Assembly (NCBI GenBank): GCA_945949655.1
Contig: CAMFFG010000006.1
Location: 1 to 15,696 of the forward strand
Direction: 5' to 3'
Length of the DNA: 15,696 bases
From: an uncultured Peptococcaceae bacterium
Lineage (GTDB): Bacteria > Bacillota > Peptococcia > Peptococcales > Peptococcaceae
Position 1 is the stretch's first letter, and the number at the start of each line of letters is the position of its first letter. This document shows, piece after piece, positions 1-8,513 of this stretch. A model generated the notes under the pieces. The model did no database searches. It had not been told where the DNA came from and worked only from the letters and a program-made list of their open reading frames with translations. Made by a program: the position numbers and the translations under genes.

Positions 1-646
1 CCACAAATTTTTCTTTTGTGCCCACCTGGTTTGGCGCAATGATGTAGCAGCCGTGTTCGATGGCTCTTGCGCGCAGAATGGGTTCCCAGTGGTCCTTGCC
101 GGTAGGCATGGTGAAATTGGCCGGCAGAAAAATGATCTGTGCGCCCTGCAGTGTCATCAGCCGGAACAGCTCCGGAAAGCGCATGTCATAGCAGATGGCA
201 AAGCCCAGATGGCCCAGCTCTGTTTCTACTGTCACGATGTTATGCCCCGGCTCTTTGCGGTCCGATTCCCGCACACAGCTGCCGTCTGGCAATGTCATAT
301 CAAAATTGTGCAGCTTGCTGTAACGGGCCACGATGTGTCCCTGCGGATCAATGAGCACGGTCGTGTTGTAGGTGCGGGCACCTTTCGGGTTGACCTCGCT
401 GATGCTGCCGCCATGGATCCAGATGTGATGCTCCCGCGCCTTCTGCATCAGCAATTCCGTAGTCGGGCCAGGAATGGGCTCTGCACAGGCAGGGTCCTCA
501 CTCAGTATATTTACGACTTCCGGAAAAGCCACCAGCTTTGCGCCTTTCACCACTGCTTCGTCGATAAAAGCGCACATCTGCTGCCAGTTGGCCTGTTTGT
601 CATTCTGGGTATCCATCTGCACCGCTGCCACCATAAATTTTCTCAT
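1..646 (-). CDS. Carbon-nitrogen hydrolase (nitrilase superfamily), C-terminus beyond the left edge
   Basis: This gene encodes a nitrilase-superfamily amidase, partial at its C-terminus; 215 codons are visible. Reading from the ATG at 646, the three catalytic residues of the family are all present: Glu43 in FPEVV, Lys111 in SKLHNFD, and Cys152 in AICYDMRFPE. After the Cys comes the family-typical HWEPILRARAIE stretch. The ICYDMRFPEL motif and the following segment look most like the Nit1/deaminated-glutathione-amidase and omega-amidase branch, but the exact substrate (an amide or nitrile of a small carboxylate) cannot be set from this. The start is supported by GGAGG eight bases upstream. It lies 28 bp behind glpK on the same strand with no terminator between, so the two are probably co-transcribed. 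Family members are cytoplasmic and usually 260-290 residues, so roughly 50-70 residues are missing. Confidence 0.9.
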   Translation of the reverse strand, partial: MRKFMVAAVQMDTQNDKQANWQQMCAFIDEAVVKGAKLVAFPEVVNILSEDPACAEPIPGPTTELLMQKAREHHIWIHGGSISEVNPKGARTYNTTVLIDPQGHIVARYSKLHNFDMTLPDGSCVRESDRKEPGHNIVTVETELGHLGFAICYDMRFPELFRLMTLQGAQIIFLPANFTMPTGKDHWEPILRARAIEHGCYIIAPNQVGTKEKFV

Positions 647-674
647 GTTGCGTTCCTCCATTCTATCTATTATG

Positions 675-2156
675 CTATTCCATCCAATGCATTGCTTTGC
701 TGACTGCTTTTTTCCAGCCACTGCAGTTTTCTGCCCGAACATCGGGCGCCATCTGCGGTGTAAACTGCTGTTCCAGCTGCCAGCGTCTTGCAATCTCTTC
801 CTTGCTGTTCCAGTAGCCTACGGCCAGACCGGCCAGATAGGCCACACCCAGTGCAGTTGTTTCCGTTACGGCAGGCCGTTTAACTGCACACTGGATCAGA
901 TCCGACTGAAACTGCATCAGGAAATTGTTGCGGCATGCACCGCCGTCCACCTTCAGCTCCGTCAGAGTCTGTCCCGAATCTTCCACCATAGCCTGCAGTA
1001 CATCGTTGGTCTGATAGGCAATGGCCTCCAGCGCTGCCCGGATAATATGGCTGCGCCCTGTGCCGCGGGTCAGACCGAAAATGCTGCCGCGGGCATACAT
1101 ATCCCAGTAAGGCGCACCCAGCCCCACAAAGGCCGGCACCAGATATACGCCGCCGTTATCCGGCAGTTCTGCCGCATAGGCCTCGCTCTCGGCAGCGGTT
1201 TCAATAAGACGCATTTCATCCCGCAGCCACTGGATCACAGCACCTCCGACAAAAATAGAGCCCTCCAGCGCATATTCCACCTCACCGTTTATGGTGGCGG
1301 CAATGGTGGTCACCAGTCCATTGCGGCTGGCAATATACTGCCGCCCAATATTCATCAGCAGAAAACATCCGGTGCCATAGGTGTTTTTGGCCGAACCTTT
1401 CTCAAAGCAGGCCTGCCCGAACAGGGCCGCCTGCTGGTCACCGGCAATGCCGGCAATGGGCACCTGAACCCCTTCGCTCTGCACATAGCCGTAAATTTCA
1501 GAAGAGTTGTGCACTTCCGGCAGCATGCAGGCAGGGATCCGGAACCGTTCCAGCAGTCTGTCATCCCATTTCAGCTCCCGAATGTTGTACAGCATGGTGC
1601 GGGAGGCATTGGTGTAGTCTGTAACATGTACAGCTCCGCCGGTCAGTTTCCATACCAGCCAGCTGTCCACCGTGCCAAACAGCAGTTCACCTTTCTCGGC
1701 CCGTTCTCTGGCACCGGGTACATGGTCTAAGATCCAGCTGATCTTGGTTGCCGAAAAATAGGCATCGATCACCAGCCCTGTTGTGTCGCGGATATAATCG
1801 GTCCATCCTTCTTCTTTTAACTGGTCACACAGATCTACGGTGCGGCGGCACTGCCACACAATGGCATTATAGATTGGCTTGCCGGTGGCCTTTTCCCACA
1901 CGATGGTGGTCTCCCGCTGGTTGGTAATGCCAATACCGGCCACATCGGCCATGGTGATACCTGCCTTGATCAGAGCCTCCTGCAATACACCGTACTGCGT
2001 TGCCCAGATCTCCATGGGGTCATGCTCCACCCAGCCCGGCTGCGGATAGATCTGTTTAAATTCCTTCTGTCCAACCGCCACAATATTCTGCTCATGGTCA
2101 AATACAATGGCGCGGGAGCTGGTAGTCCCCTGGTCCAGTGCAACAATATATTTCAT
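675..2156 (-). CDS. glpK: Glycerol kinase
   Basis: Phosphorylates glycerol to sn-glycerol 3-phosphate with ATP in the cytoplasm; FGGY carbohydrate kinase family. At 493 residues it is full length (usual about 495-505). Hallmarks seen are the N-terminal phosphate-binding [11 protein letters not shown] (residues 6-16), the glycerol-contacting NQRET (79-83), Tyr133 in DAYFSATK, the catalytic Asp240 in [11 protein letters not shown], and GTYGTGCF shortly after. In Enterococcus and Bacillus GlpK, a loop just before this Asp carries a histidine phosphorylated by HPr. Here the loop reads [15 protein letters not shown] and has no histidine. The start is the ATG after a GAGG box. No glpF, glpD or glpO is visible; the next gene downstream is a carbon-nitrogen hydrolase. 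Identification is very secure. Confidence 0.97.
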   Translation of the reverse strand: MKYIVALDQGTTSSRAIVFDHEQNIVAVGQKEFKQIYPQPGWVEHDPMEIWATQYGVLQEALIKAGITMADVAGIGITNQRETTIVWEKATGKPIYNAIVWQCRRTVDLCDQLKEEGWTDYIRDTTGLVIDAYFSATKISWILDHVPGARERAEKGELLFGTVDSWLVWKLTGGAVHVTDYTNASRTMLYNIRELKWDDRLLERFRIPACMLPEVHNSSEIYGYVQSEGVQVPIAGIAGDQQAALFGQACFEKGSAKNTYGTGCFLLMNIGRQYIASRNGLVTTIAATINGEVEYALEGSIFVGGAVIQWLRDEMRLIETAAESEAYAAELPDNGGVYLVPAFVGLGAPYWDMYARGSIFGLTRGTGRSHIIRAALEAIAYQTNDVLQAMVEDSGQTLTELKVDGGACRNNFLMQFQSDLIQCAVKRPAVTETTALGVAYLAGLAVGYWNSKEEIARRWQLEQQFTPQMAPDVRAENCSGWKKAVSKAMHWME

Positions 2157-2283
2157 AATGAACGACCTCGCTTTTTGCTTTTGTCTTTCTTATACGGGAA
2201 ACATGCCATTCTGCACAACTACTATTTCATTTATAGTGCCTCCGCTGCATTTCCAGACTGCCAGACATAACCTATCTGAAACA
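2157..2283 (-). promoter_or_regulatory. glpK upstream region
   Basis: The 127 bp between the preceding terminator and glpK must hold the glpK promoter. The best -10 candidate is TATAAA on the minus strand at about 2230-2235, but the -35 region in front of it is weak. I see no convincing catabolite-responsive element or other operator. Confidence 0.3.
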
Positions 2284-2319
2284 CAAAAAGGATGACCCAG
2301 GCCGCAGCCCAGATCATCC
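2284..2319 (-). terminator. Rho-independent terminator of the Mrp operon
   Basis: On the minus strand a 13-bp stem (GGATGA...TCATCC at its base, with G-U pairs inside) closes on a TGCG tetraloop at 2290-2319. It is followed directly by TTTTT. It lies about 30 bp beyond the stop of the last antiporter gene and insulates glpK from the Mrp operon. Confidence 0.9.
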
Positions 2320-2349
2320 CTGAGGAATCTGTAAATTACAGATATTTAA

Positions 2350-4095
2350 TTACACAAAAGCGATAAATACGACCGCCAGCAGGAATACCGTCATGATCAC
2401 GATCATTGGCTCACCGATCACAGCACGATAACTGTCGGCATCATATTTGTCCGGAATTTCCTCGGTATCCTCCATAGCCCGTGGGGCCAGACACAAAAAC
2501 CGCAGCGGGTTCGCCATCAGATAGTTGAAGGTATCATAGATGGAACGGCAGAATTCGCCCAGTGCTGCACGCACAGCGCAAACCAGCGAGGAAATGCTGA
2601 CTACCAGCCCAACAAACGGCTTGCGGTAGAACCAGTCCAGATCCAGCGTCAGCTGTTCGTGCGGTTCCATGTGGGACAGATACATCATAAACGGCACCAT
2701 GGCTACGCCCAGCAACTGAATGTACTGTACGATATGGTCCACGGTAAACGGATGATATTCCATTTCAAATGGCAGGTACTGATACAGCAGATTGGGGAAG
2801 ATCCCGTAAATGGTACACAGTGCTGCACCGATCCCCATAGCCACATACATATTTTTTGGAACTTCCCGCTTGATTTCCACATCCTTGCCTTCCCGCAGGA
2901 AAATGAAGTAGATCATTTTCATTGTGATAGACAGGAAGGTACCGACACTAGCCAGCTGCAGCAACAGCTCGATGGCTGGCTGCCCTGCTTCCATGGCAGC
3001 TGTGATGGTGATGGATTTGCTGATAAAGCCGTTGAACAGCGGGATCCCGGAAATGGAGAAGGCTGCAATGACAAAGCACACAAACACAAACGGCATCTTC
3101 CTGGCCAGACCGCCCAGATGATTGATCTTGCGAATACCGGTTGCATAGATCACAGCGCCAGCACACATAAACAGCAGCGATTTGTACAGAATATGGCTGA
3201 ACGCATGGGCTGTGGCCCCGTTCAGAGCCAGATCGGTGCCAATACCGACACCGGCCACCATGAACCCTACCTGGCTGACAATATGGTAAGCCAGCAGACG
3301 GCGCATGTCGTTTTCAATAATGGCGAAGCAGGCGCCATACAGAGCCATGATAACGCCCATCCACATCAGGAAATCTGTTCCCGCAAAAATACGGATCAGA
3401 CAGTAAACTGCAACCTTTGTGGTGAAGGAACTCAGGAACACACTGCCGGTGATGGTACCTTCCGGATACGCATCTACCAGCCAGCCATGAATTGGCGGAA
3501 TGGCCGCATTTACGGCAACACCGATCAGGATCAGCCAGAAGGCTGCGTCATGAACTGCAGTGATATTGCTTACCAGCATATCCCCGGCGGATACTTTCAG
3601 AAAAATACCGGCTAACAGCATGTTACCGCCAAACATATGAACCAGCAGATAGCGGAAACCGGCTTTTCTGGATTTGGCAGTGTTGTTGCACCAGATCAGG
3701 AACAGGGAAGATGCTGCCATCAGTTCCCAGAAAAAGATCAGGGTCATCCAGTCGCCGCACAGGGTAACGCCCAGCGCGCCACCGGCATAGCACATGCTGG
3801 CCAGCGCTTCCATCCAGCTTTTGTTGTGCATGGAATAGATGCCGCCAATGGTGGCCATCATGCTGAAGATCAGACCAAATACCCAGTTGAGCCGGTCTAC
3901 TTCGATCACATGCAGTTCAATGCCATTGATGAAAGGCACAATCCATTCTGCACCGTAAGATAAAGAGAACATTGCAGCCAGCGCCAGTAATGGACCACCT
4001 GCTAAAATATATTTTCGTACACTTTTGGGAACGATTGCGGCGATGAACCCGGTCGCAATCAGAATCAAACCAGGATGGAACACCATATTATTCAT
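2350..4095 (-). CDS. Third MrpD/NuoL-like proton-conducting antiporter subunit, with C-terminal extension
   Basis: Polytopic membrane protein of the proton-conducting NuoL/M/N-MrpA/D family, probably an ion-translocating subunit of the antiporter complex encoded here. It is 581 residues from the chosen start. The TM5 glutamate (Glu124 in FFWELMA), Lys227 in FTTKVAVY, Lys305 in HILYKSLLF and the TM12 lysine (Lys360 in FNGFISKS) are present. The TM7 lysine found in the two sister subunits is Asn196 here, in AVNAAIPPIHGW. Past residue 460 it has about 120 extra residues with a DLDWFYRKP motif, an acidic loop and one final hydrophobic segment. A longer frame opens at 4161, but GGAGG sits eight bases before the ATG at 4095, which overlaps the upstream stop by 8 bp, so I take 4095. 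Last gene of the operon. Confidence 0.92.
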   Translation of the reverse strand: MNNMVFHPGLILIATGFIAAIVPKSVRKYILAGGPLLALAAMFSLSYGAEWIVPFINGIELHVIEVDRLNWVFGLIFSMMATIGGIYSMHNKSWMEALASMCYAGGALGVTLCGDWMTLIFFWELMAASSLFLIWCNNTAKSRKAGFRYLLVHMFGGNMLLAGIFLKVSAGDMLVSNITAVHDAAFWLILIGVAVNAAIPPIHGWLVDAYPEGTITGSVFLSSFTTKVAVYCLIRIFAGTDFLMWMGVIMALYGACFAIIENDMRRLLAYHIVSQVGFMVAGVGIGTDLALNGATAHAFSHILYKSLLFMCAGAVIYATGIRKINHLGGLARKMPFVFVCFVIAAFSISGIPLFNGFISKSITITAAMEAGQPAIELLLQLASVGTFLSITMKMIYFIFLREGKDVEIKREVPKNMYVAMGIGAALCTIYGIFPNLLYQYLPFEMEYHPFTVDHIVQYIQLLGVAMVPFMMYLSHMEPHEQLTLDLDWFYRKPFVGLVVSISSLVCAVRAALGEFCRSIYDTFNYLMANPLRFLCLAPRAMEDTEEIPDKYDADSYRAVIGEPMIVIMTVFLLAVVFIAFV

Positions 4096-4330
4096 CACCG
4101 TCACCTCCGTCGTAGTAATCTTCGTTCCGCTGCAGCAGCGGTGCCAGAATCTGTTTTGCAAACAGAATCAGAATCCAGCCGCCAACAAAACCCATTATAA
4201 TATCAAAGCCTGGCATCGTGTGCCACAGGTTATGACCATGGGGATGTGCAAACAGAATTTCTGCCACTACAGAAACTGCTACTACAATGGCAATGATGAT
4301 ATAGATTTTCTTTTTATTCAAAGACCGCAT
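4088..4330 (-). CDS. Small His-rich two-helix membrane protein of the antiporter operon
   Basis: 80-residue protein of unknown function. The order is a basic N-terminus (MRSLNKKK), a transmembrane helix (about residues 9-27), a loop with four histidines (AHPHGHNLWH, His29, 31, 33 and 37), a second helix (about 43-62), and a polar tail ending in EDYYDGGDGDE. The basic N-terminus suggests both ends are cytoplasmic with the His loop outside. I do not know a named family for it, though I recall similar small proteins (HPH loop, EDYYD tail) next to MrpD-like genes in other anaerobes. The ATG at 4330 shares one base with the stop of the upstream gene and has GGAGG nine bases before it; an upstream ATG at 4351 lies within that gene and has no such site. 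It is embedded between two antiporter subunits, so it is most likely an accessory subunit. Confidence 0.8.
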   Translation of the reverse strand: MRSLNKKKIYIIIAIVVAVSVVAEILFAHPHGHNLWHTMPGFDIIMGFVGGWILILFAKQILAPLLQRNEDYYDGGDGDE

Positions 4331-5835
4331 CACCAGCCACCTCCAATCCAACCCTGGGTAATGCTCTGCGCAGCCATGGAAGCCAGATCATACAGATGTG
4401 GACCAAAGTTCGGCATGATACCCAGAATTACCGATAACGCTGCTGTCACGCAGATCGGGATCAGCATAAATTTATTGGCTTCACCATAGGTCTGGAATTC
4501 GCCTTTGGTATTTGGCTTAAAGAAGGCCAGATAAGCTACCGGCATCAAGTAGGACAAGCTCAGCAGCGCACTGCAGATCAGAATGGCAATGTAGAACGGC
4601 TGACTTACCTGCAACGCACCCAGCGCCAGGTTCCATTTGCTGATAAAGCCGATGATGAACGGCATCCCTGCAATCCCCAGAGAAGCAATGGTGAAGCAGG
4701 CCATGGTAATCGGCATTTTTCTTCCGATTCCATGCATATCACTGATGTTATCTTTATGCGCCGTTACAATGATCGCCGCGGCACACATAAAGAGGGTGAT
4801 CTTCATTAATGCGTGGGCCACGATATGATAATATGCGCCCAGAATACTCAGTGGAGCCAGTAATGCAGCACCCAGCACCACATAAGACAGCTGACCGACG
4901 GTGGAGAATGCCAGCCGGCGTTTCAGGTTGTCCTGTTTCATCGCAATCAGGGAGGATGCGATGATGGTGAAAGCTGCAAACCAGGCCAGTACTGTTGCAG
5001 CGCCGATCTGACTCAACAGCTGCGGACCGAACACAAAACCGATCAGCCGCAGTACGCAGAAGGCACCGGCTTTTACGACTGCTACTGCGTGCAGCAGCGC
5101 GCTGACAGGTGTCGGCGCAACCATGGCCGATGGCAGCCAGCCATGCAGCGGCATTACACCGGCTTTTACAGCACCGCCCAGCACCATCAGGAAGAACAGC
5201 ATCTGCAGCACCCATTTTGGAGCCATATCGATGGTGAGGAAGCCGCCAGCCTGGAATTCCAGTGTGCCAGCCATCACATATACGGCCACGATACCAGCCA
5301 GCATCAGCTGACCGCTGACTAACGTGTAAATTAAATACTTACGGCCGGAGAACCGCGCTTCTTCGTTTCTTTCGTGGAAAACCAGAGGCCAGGTAGCGAT
5401 GGTCAGCAGCTCATAGAAAATGAAGAAGGTCAGCAGGTTTGCCGATAAAGCGATCCCGATGGCAGCAGACAGACAAACTGCAAATGCTGCATAGAAACCA
5501 GTCTGTTCTTTTTCATGATGACCGCGCATATAGCCAATGGCATAGAAGGAAACCGGAATATACAGGAACGATGATACGCAGGCAAATACCATACCTGCTG
5601 CATCTGTCCGCAGGGTAAAACCAAGAGTGTCTGTTACCTGGAACAAGGTATATTCATATACATTGCCAGCCAGCACAGCCGGTACCATGGAGAAGATCAG
5701 GCCCGCTTTGATGAAAGCGGCTGCCACGCTCCAGAATTCACGCACATTTGGTTTTTTCCCGCTGAACATAATCAGGAAAGCCGCCAGCAGGGATACCCCT
5801 ACCGCCAGAAATGGTCTGATATCAGTAATTGTCAT
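4330..5835 (-). CDS. Second MrpD-like proton-conducting antiporter subunit
   Basis: 501-residue polytopic membrane protein of the NuoL/M/N-MrpA/D family, about 14 predicted helices. All the ionisable residues typical of a working proton channel are in place: Glu142 (FIFYELLTIA), Lys224 before MPLHGWLP, Lys255 (AVVKAGAFCVLR), Lys345 (HALMKITLFM) and Lys400 (GFISKWNLA). It is paralogous to the next gene upstream, with its key residues at almost the same positions, so it may have arisen by duplication, or the two may be the MrpA-N and MrpD equivalents. The ATG overlaps the upstream stop as ATGA, with GGAGG ten bases upstream, which suggests translational coupling. I give no gene symbol because assignment to the mrpA, mrpD or mbhH type needs a tree. 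Confidence 0.93.
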   Translation of the reverse strand: MTITDIRPFLAVGVSLLAAFLIMFSGKKPNVREFWSVAAAFIKAGLIFSMVPAVLAGNVYEYTLFQVTDTLGFTLRTDAAGMVFACVSSFLYIPVSFYAIGYMRGHHEKEQTGFYAAFAVCLSAAIGIALSANLLTFFIFYELLTIATWPLVFHERNEEARFSGRKYLIYTLVSGQLMLAGIVAVYVMAGTLEFQAGGFLTIDMAPKWVLQMLFFLMVLGGAVKAGVMPLHGWLPSAMVAPTPVSALLHAVAVVKAGAFCVLRLIGFVFGPQLLSQIGAATVLAWFAAFTIIASSLIAMKQDNLKRRLAFSTVGQLSYVVLGAALLAPLSILGAYYHIVAHALMKITLFMCAAAIIVTAHKDNISDMHGIGRKMPITMACFTIASLGIAGMPFIIGFISKWNLALGALQVSQPFYIAILICSALLSLSYLMPVAYLAFFKPNTKGEFQTYGEANKFMLIPICVTAALSVILGIMPNFGPHLYDLASMAAQSITQGWIGGGW

Positions 5836-7325
5836 CTTAAGAACACCTCCGGCAATCCTAATTTAATAATTCCATCTACAATCGCTTCGTTGCAGAAGCC
5901 CAGAGCCAGAATGCCAATGCCAAACACGATGATCGGGATCAGCATCTGCAGAGGCAGTTCCAGTTTTCCTGCAGGAGGATTGATTTCTTTCAGACCTGGA
6001 TCTGGATTGATGAATACATTTTCCAGCACCCGGAAGAAATAAACTGCGTTCAGCAAGCTACTGAGTACCAGCACTGCTACATAAATATACTGCTGTGTCT
6101 GCATGGCGCCCAGCATGATATACCATTTGCTGAAGAAACCACCGGTCGGCGGGATCCCGATCATACCAAGTGCAGCCACACACAGTGTGAATACGGTAAA
6201 CGGCATTTTTTTGCCGATCTGACCCAGCTTGCTGATGCGAACTTCGCCAAAACGGTACTGCACGCCGCCGATCACCATAAACAGAGAGCCTTTCATAAAG
6301 GCATGGTTTACAATATGCAGGATGGCACCGATCAGACCATACAGACTGCCGATGGCCAGACCAACTGCAATGTAGCCGATCTGCGCCACACTGGAGTAAG
6401 CCAGCATACGGCGGAAATCGTCCTGTGCAATAGCCATTACCGAACCAAGGATAATGCCAATTGCACCCAAAATACCAATTACGGTCAACCCGTGCTGTAC
6501 AAACAGATGCTGTGCCCCAAACAGATAGAAGAAGAACCGCAGCATTGCATAAGCGGGAACTTTACTCATAGCCCCGGAGATCAGCGGTGCAGCACCAGGA
6601 TGGGAGTAGGTGTAGGAATCCGGCTGCCAGCCATGGAACGGGAACAGAGCCATTTTGATGCCGAATGCGGCGATCAGCAGAGCCAGTGCCATGATGATCA
6701 GCGGAGAATCCATTTTATCCTGCAGCAGAACAGACAGATCCGCCATGTTCAGAGAACCGGTCATGGAATACATAAAACCAATGGCCAGCAGGTATAAGGA
6801 AGCGCCAATGGTACCGATCAGCAGGTAGCGAAACGCTGCCAGAGTACCTTTGTTGCCGCCCAGCGCGATCAGACCATAGCCGGACAGAGAGGCAATTTCC
6901 AGATATACATACAGGTTGAATACGTCGCCTGTCAGGGTCATCCCACTCAAGCCTACGCACAGAAGGGCCATCAGGGTGTAATAACCGCCCATGTACAGCC
7001 AGTTGGATTTTTTCAGAAAAGGTGTGCTGTAGATCGCCGTGCACAGTGCCACAAAGGTGATCATGGTCACGATCACTGCATTGATCGGATCTACAACAAA
7101 TTCAATCCCCAGCGGTGGCATCCAGTTGCCCATCCAGTAATGGATGGTCTGGCCTCCATCGGCTGTTACCTGCAGCAGCAGACCTGCAGAACAGAGGAAT
7201 GCACCAAACAGTGCAGCAATTGCAATCCATTTTCCGGCCTGTTTGTGCATAAGGCTGAAAAACGGACTCAGCAAAGCAGCGGTCAAGGGCAGTAATACAA
7301 TTAAAACAGGAAAATGTTGACTCAT
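5832..7325 (-). CDS. mrpD: MrpD-like Na+(cation)/H+ antiporter subunit
   Basis: 497-residue membrane protein, the subunit directly behind mrpC, as in mrp operons and at the MbhH position of archaeal hydrogenase clusters. Conserved charges of the proton path are Glu143 (YVYLEIASLS), Lys224 (FGIKMALFPFHGW), Lys255 (AMSKVPAYAMLRF), Lys345 (HAFMKGSLFM) and Lys400 (GGFFSKWYIM). The usual MrpD length is about 490-500 residues, which matches. In the family this subunit transports protons and probably the counter-cation across the cytoplasmic membrane. The ATG overlaps the mrpC stop as ATGA, with GAGGAGG eight bases upstream. Confidence 0.95.
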   Translation of the reverse strand: MSQHFPVLIVLLPLTAALLSPFFSLMHKQAGKWIAIAALFGAFLCSAGLLLQVTADGGQTIHYWMGNWMPPLGIEFVVDPINAVIVTMITFVALCTAIYSTPFLKKSNWLYMGGYYTLMALLCVGLSGMTLTGDVFNLYVYLEIASLSGYGLIALGGNKGTLAAFRYLLIGTIGASLYLLAIGFMYSMTGSLNMADLSVLLQDKMDSPLIIMALALLIAAFGIKMALFPFHGWQPDSYTYSHPGAAPLISGAMSKVPAYAMLRFFFYLFGAQHLFVQHGLTVIGILGAIGIILGSVMAIAQDDFRRMLAYSSVAQIGYIAVGLAIGSLYGLIGAILHIVNHAFMKGSLFMVIGGVQYRFGEVRISKLGQIGKKMPFTVFTLCVAALGMIGIPPTGGFFSKWYIMLGAMQTQQYIYVAVLVLSSLLNAVYFFRVLENVFINPDPGLKEINPPAGKLELPLQMLIPIIVFGIGILALGFCNEAIVDGIIKLGLPEVFLR

Positions 7326-7714
7326 TTATCTGCCCTCCTCAATACATCGTCTTCTTCTACTGAGCCGTAGGTTTCTTTAATGCGCATCAGAAGCGCGATG
7401 GCAACCCCAGTAGTACCAAGACTTACTACGATAGCCGTCAGCATCAGGGCATGCGGCAGTGGGTTGATATACAGGTTCGGGTCGGTCGTGATTCCATTCA
7501 GGATCGGAATCATGCCGCCTTCTTTCTGGGCAAAGCACAGATAGAAGAAGATAACCGCAACCTGCATAACGTTCATTGCCATCATTTTTTTCATATAGTT
7601 GTTGCTGACGATCATCCCGTACAGCCCTAAGAACAGTAAAATCAGGACCAGAGAATAGATCCCTTTTGTGGCCAGAAATTGATTGATGACATCCAGTGTA
7701 CTAGCATCACTCAT
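7322..7714 (-). CDS. mrpC: Mrp antiporter subunit C (NuoK-like)
   Basis: 130-residue protein with three hydrophobic helices, homologous to NuoK of complex I. It carries the family signature PLPHALMLTAIVV (about residues 84-96), where most MrpC proteins have Gln instead of His, and an acidic C-terminal tail. The start ATG lies nine bases behind GGAGG and overlaps the end of mrpB by 8 bp. It is a membrane-embedded structural and proton-path subunit next to MrpD. Confidence 0.95.
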   Translation of the reverse strand: MSDASTLDVINQFLATKGIYSLVLILLFLGLYGMIVSNNYMKKMMAMNVMQVAVIFFYLCFAQKEGGMIPILNGITTDPNLYINPLPHALMLTAIVVSLGTTGVAIALLMRIKETYGSVEEDDVLRRADK

Positions 7715-8186
7715 GGTAATCTACCTCCTTATCGTCATCGTCTAAACGTTCAATAATTGCATCCATAATATCGATGATTGTCATCATAACGCATACGGTT
7801 ACGCCGATTTCAATCATCAGAATCCCCAGTGCATGCAGCTCTGCCAGATGCTCCATCGGCACCGGCAGATAGGAATAATCCAGAAACTGTCCGCCGCCAA
7901 ACAGGGTCAGCCAGCCGGTAGCTGCATAGATAAAGGTACCTACGCCAGCACATACAATGGCGATAGGGCCAGGCACATTAAAGCTTTCTTTATCCGCGCC
8001 CTGAATCAGACGCACCAGCACGATCCCCACTGCCAGCAGTGCACCAGCCTGGAAGCCGCCGCCGGGGCTGAATTCCCCATGGGTCAGGATATAGATTCCG
8101 TATACCAGTGTAAAAGGAATGATAATGCGGAAAGAAGAATCCAGAACAATACCACCAAATGGTTTTTTCAATCTGTTATTGCCCAC
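7707..8186 (-). CDS. mrpB: Mrp antiporter subunit B (MnhB family)
   Basis: 159-residue membrane protein with the MnhB-family motif HGEFSPGGGFQAG (residues 36-48). Four hydrophobic segments are visible, followed by an acidic C-terminus (LDDDDKEVDYHE). Translation starts at GTG (8186), eight bases after GGGAGG, and overlaps the end of the upstream gene by 11 bp. It corresponds to MbhF in archaeal hydrogenase clusters. The stand-alone B subunit sits directly behind the two small genes that equal the C-terminal part of MrpA. Confidence 0.95.
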   Translation of the reverse strand: MGNNRLKKPFGGIVLDSSFRIIIPFTLVYGIYILTHGEFSPGGGFQAGALLAVGIVLVRLIQGADKESFNVPGPIAIVCAGVGTFIYAATGWLTLFGGGQFLDYSYLPVPMEHLAELHALGILMIEIGVTVCVMMTIIDIMDAIIERLDDDDKEVDYHE

Positions 8187-8511
8187 GGTTTTCTCCTCCC
8201 TTCTTATTTTTCCGGCCTTTCAGCACCGATTTTCCTTCTTCGGTATTTGCCATCAGGATCAGGCAGGCTGTCAGACCGGACACAAACATTACGGAAGTTT
8301 CCCACAATGTATCAAAGCCTCTGTAGTCGGCCAGAGTCCCGGTAACAATGTTGGGAGACCCGGTATCTTCTGCGCTGTTTTCAATGTAATACGGTGTGAC
8401 ATGCTGGTTCGGTGCCGAGTTGGGATCGCCAATAGGCGGTAAAAATACCGTGCACGCACAGAACAGAACGGTGATGACTGTCATAAGAATGGTTGTTAAT
8501 CCTCTTGCCAT
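8176..8511 (-). CDS. MbhE-like subunit (equivalent of the extreme C-terminus of MrpA)
   Basis: 111-residue protein: an N-terminal helix (about 5-25), an extracytoplasmic segment with YYIENSAEDTGSPNIVTG, YRGFDTLWE, a second helix, and a very basic tail (KGRKNKKGGENRGQ). The IENSAEDTGSPNIVT and RGFDTLWE motifs are those of the MbhE-like domain that forms the C-terminal end of MrpA in Bacillus and exists as a separate subunit in archaeal Mbh complexes. It starts two bases after the upstream stop; its ribosome binding site is weak, so it probably depends on coupling. Confidence 0.88.
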   Translation of the reverse strand: MARGLTTILMTVITVLFCACTVFLPPIGDPNSAPNQHVTPYYIENSAEDTGSPNIVTGTLADYRGFDTLWETSVMFVSGLTACLILMANTEEGKSVLKGRKNKKGGENRGQ

Positions 8512-8513
8512 TG

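Noticed and set aside
474..1730. A 418-codon open frame on the plus strand opposite glpK
   Set aside because: It lies fully antisense to the well-conserved glycerol kinase and nitrilase start, its translation shows no recognisable domain, and it has no suitable ribosome binding site. It is a shadow frame caused by codon bias.
2659..3615. A 318-codon plus-strand frame opposite the third antiporter subunit
   Set aside because: Its His-, Gln- and Asn-rich translation is typical of the antisense of hydrophobic membrane protein genes; no independent signals support it.
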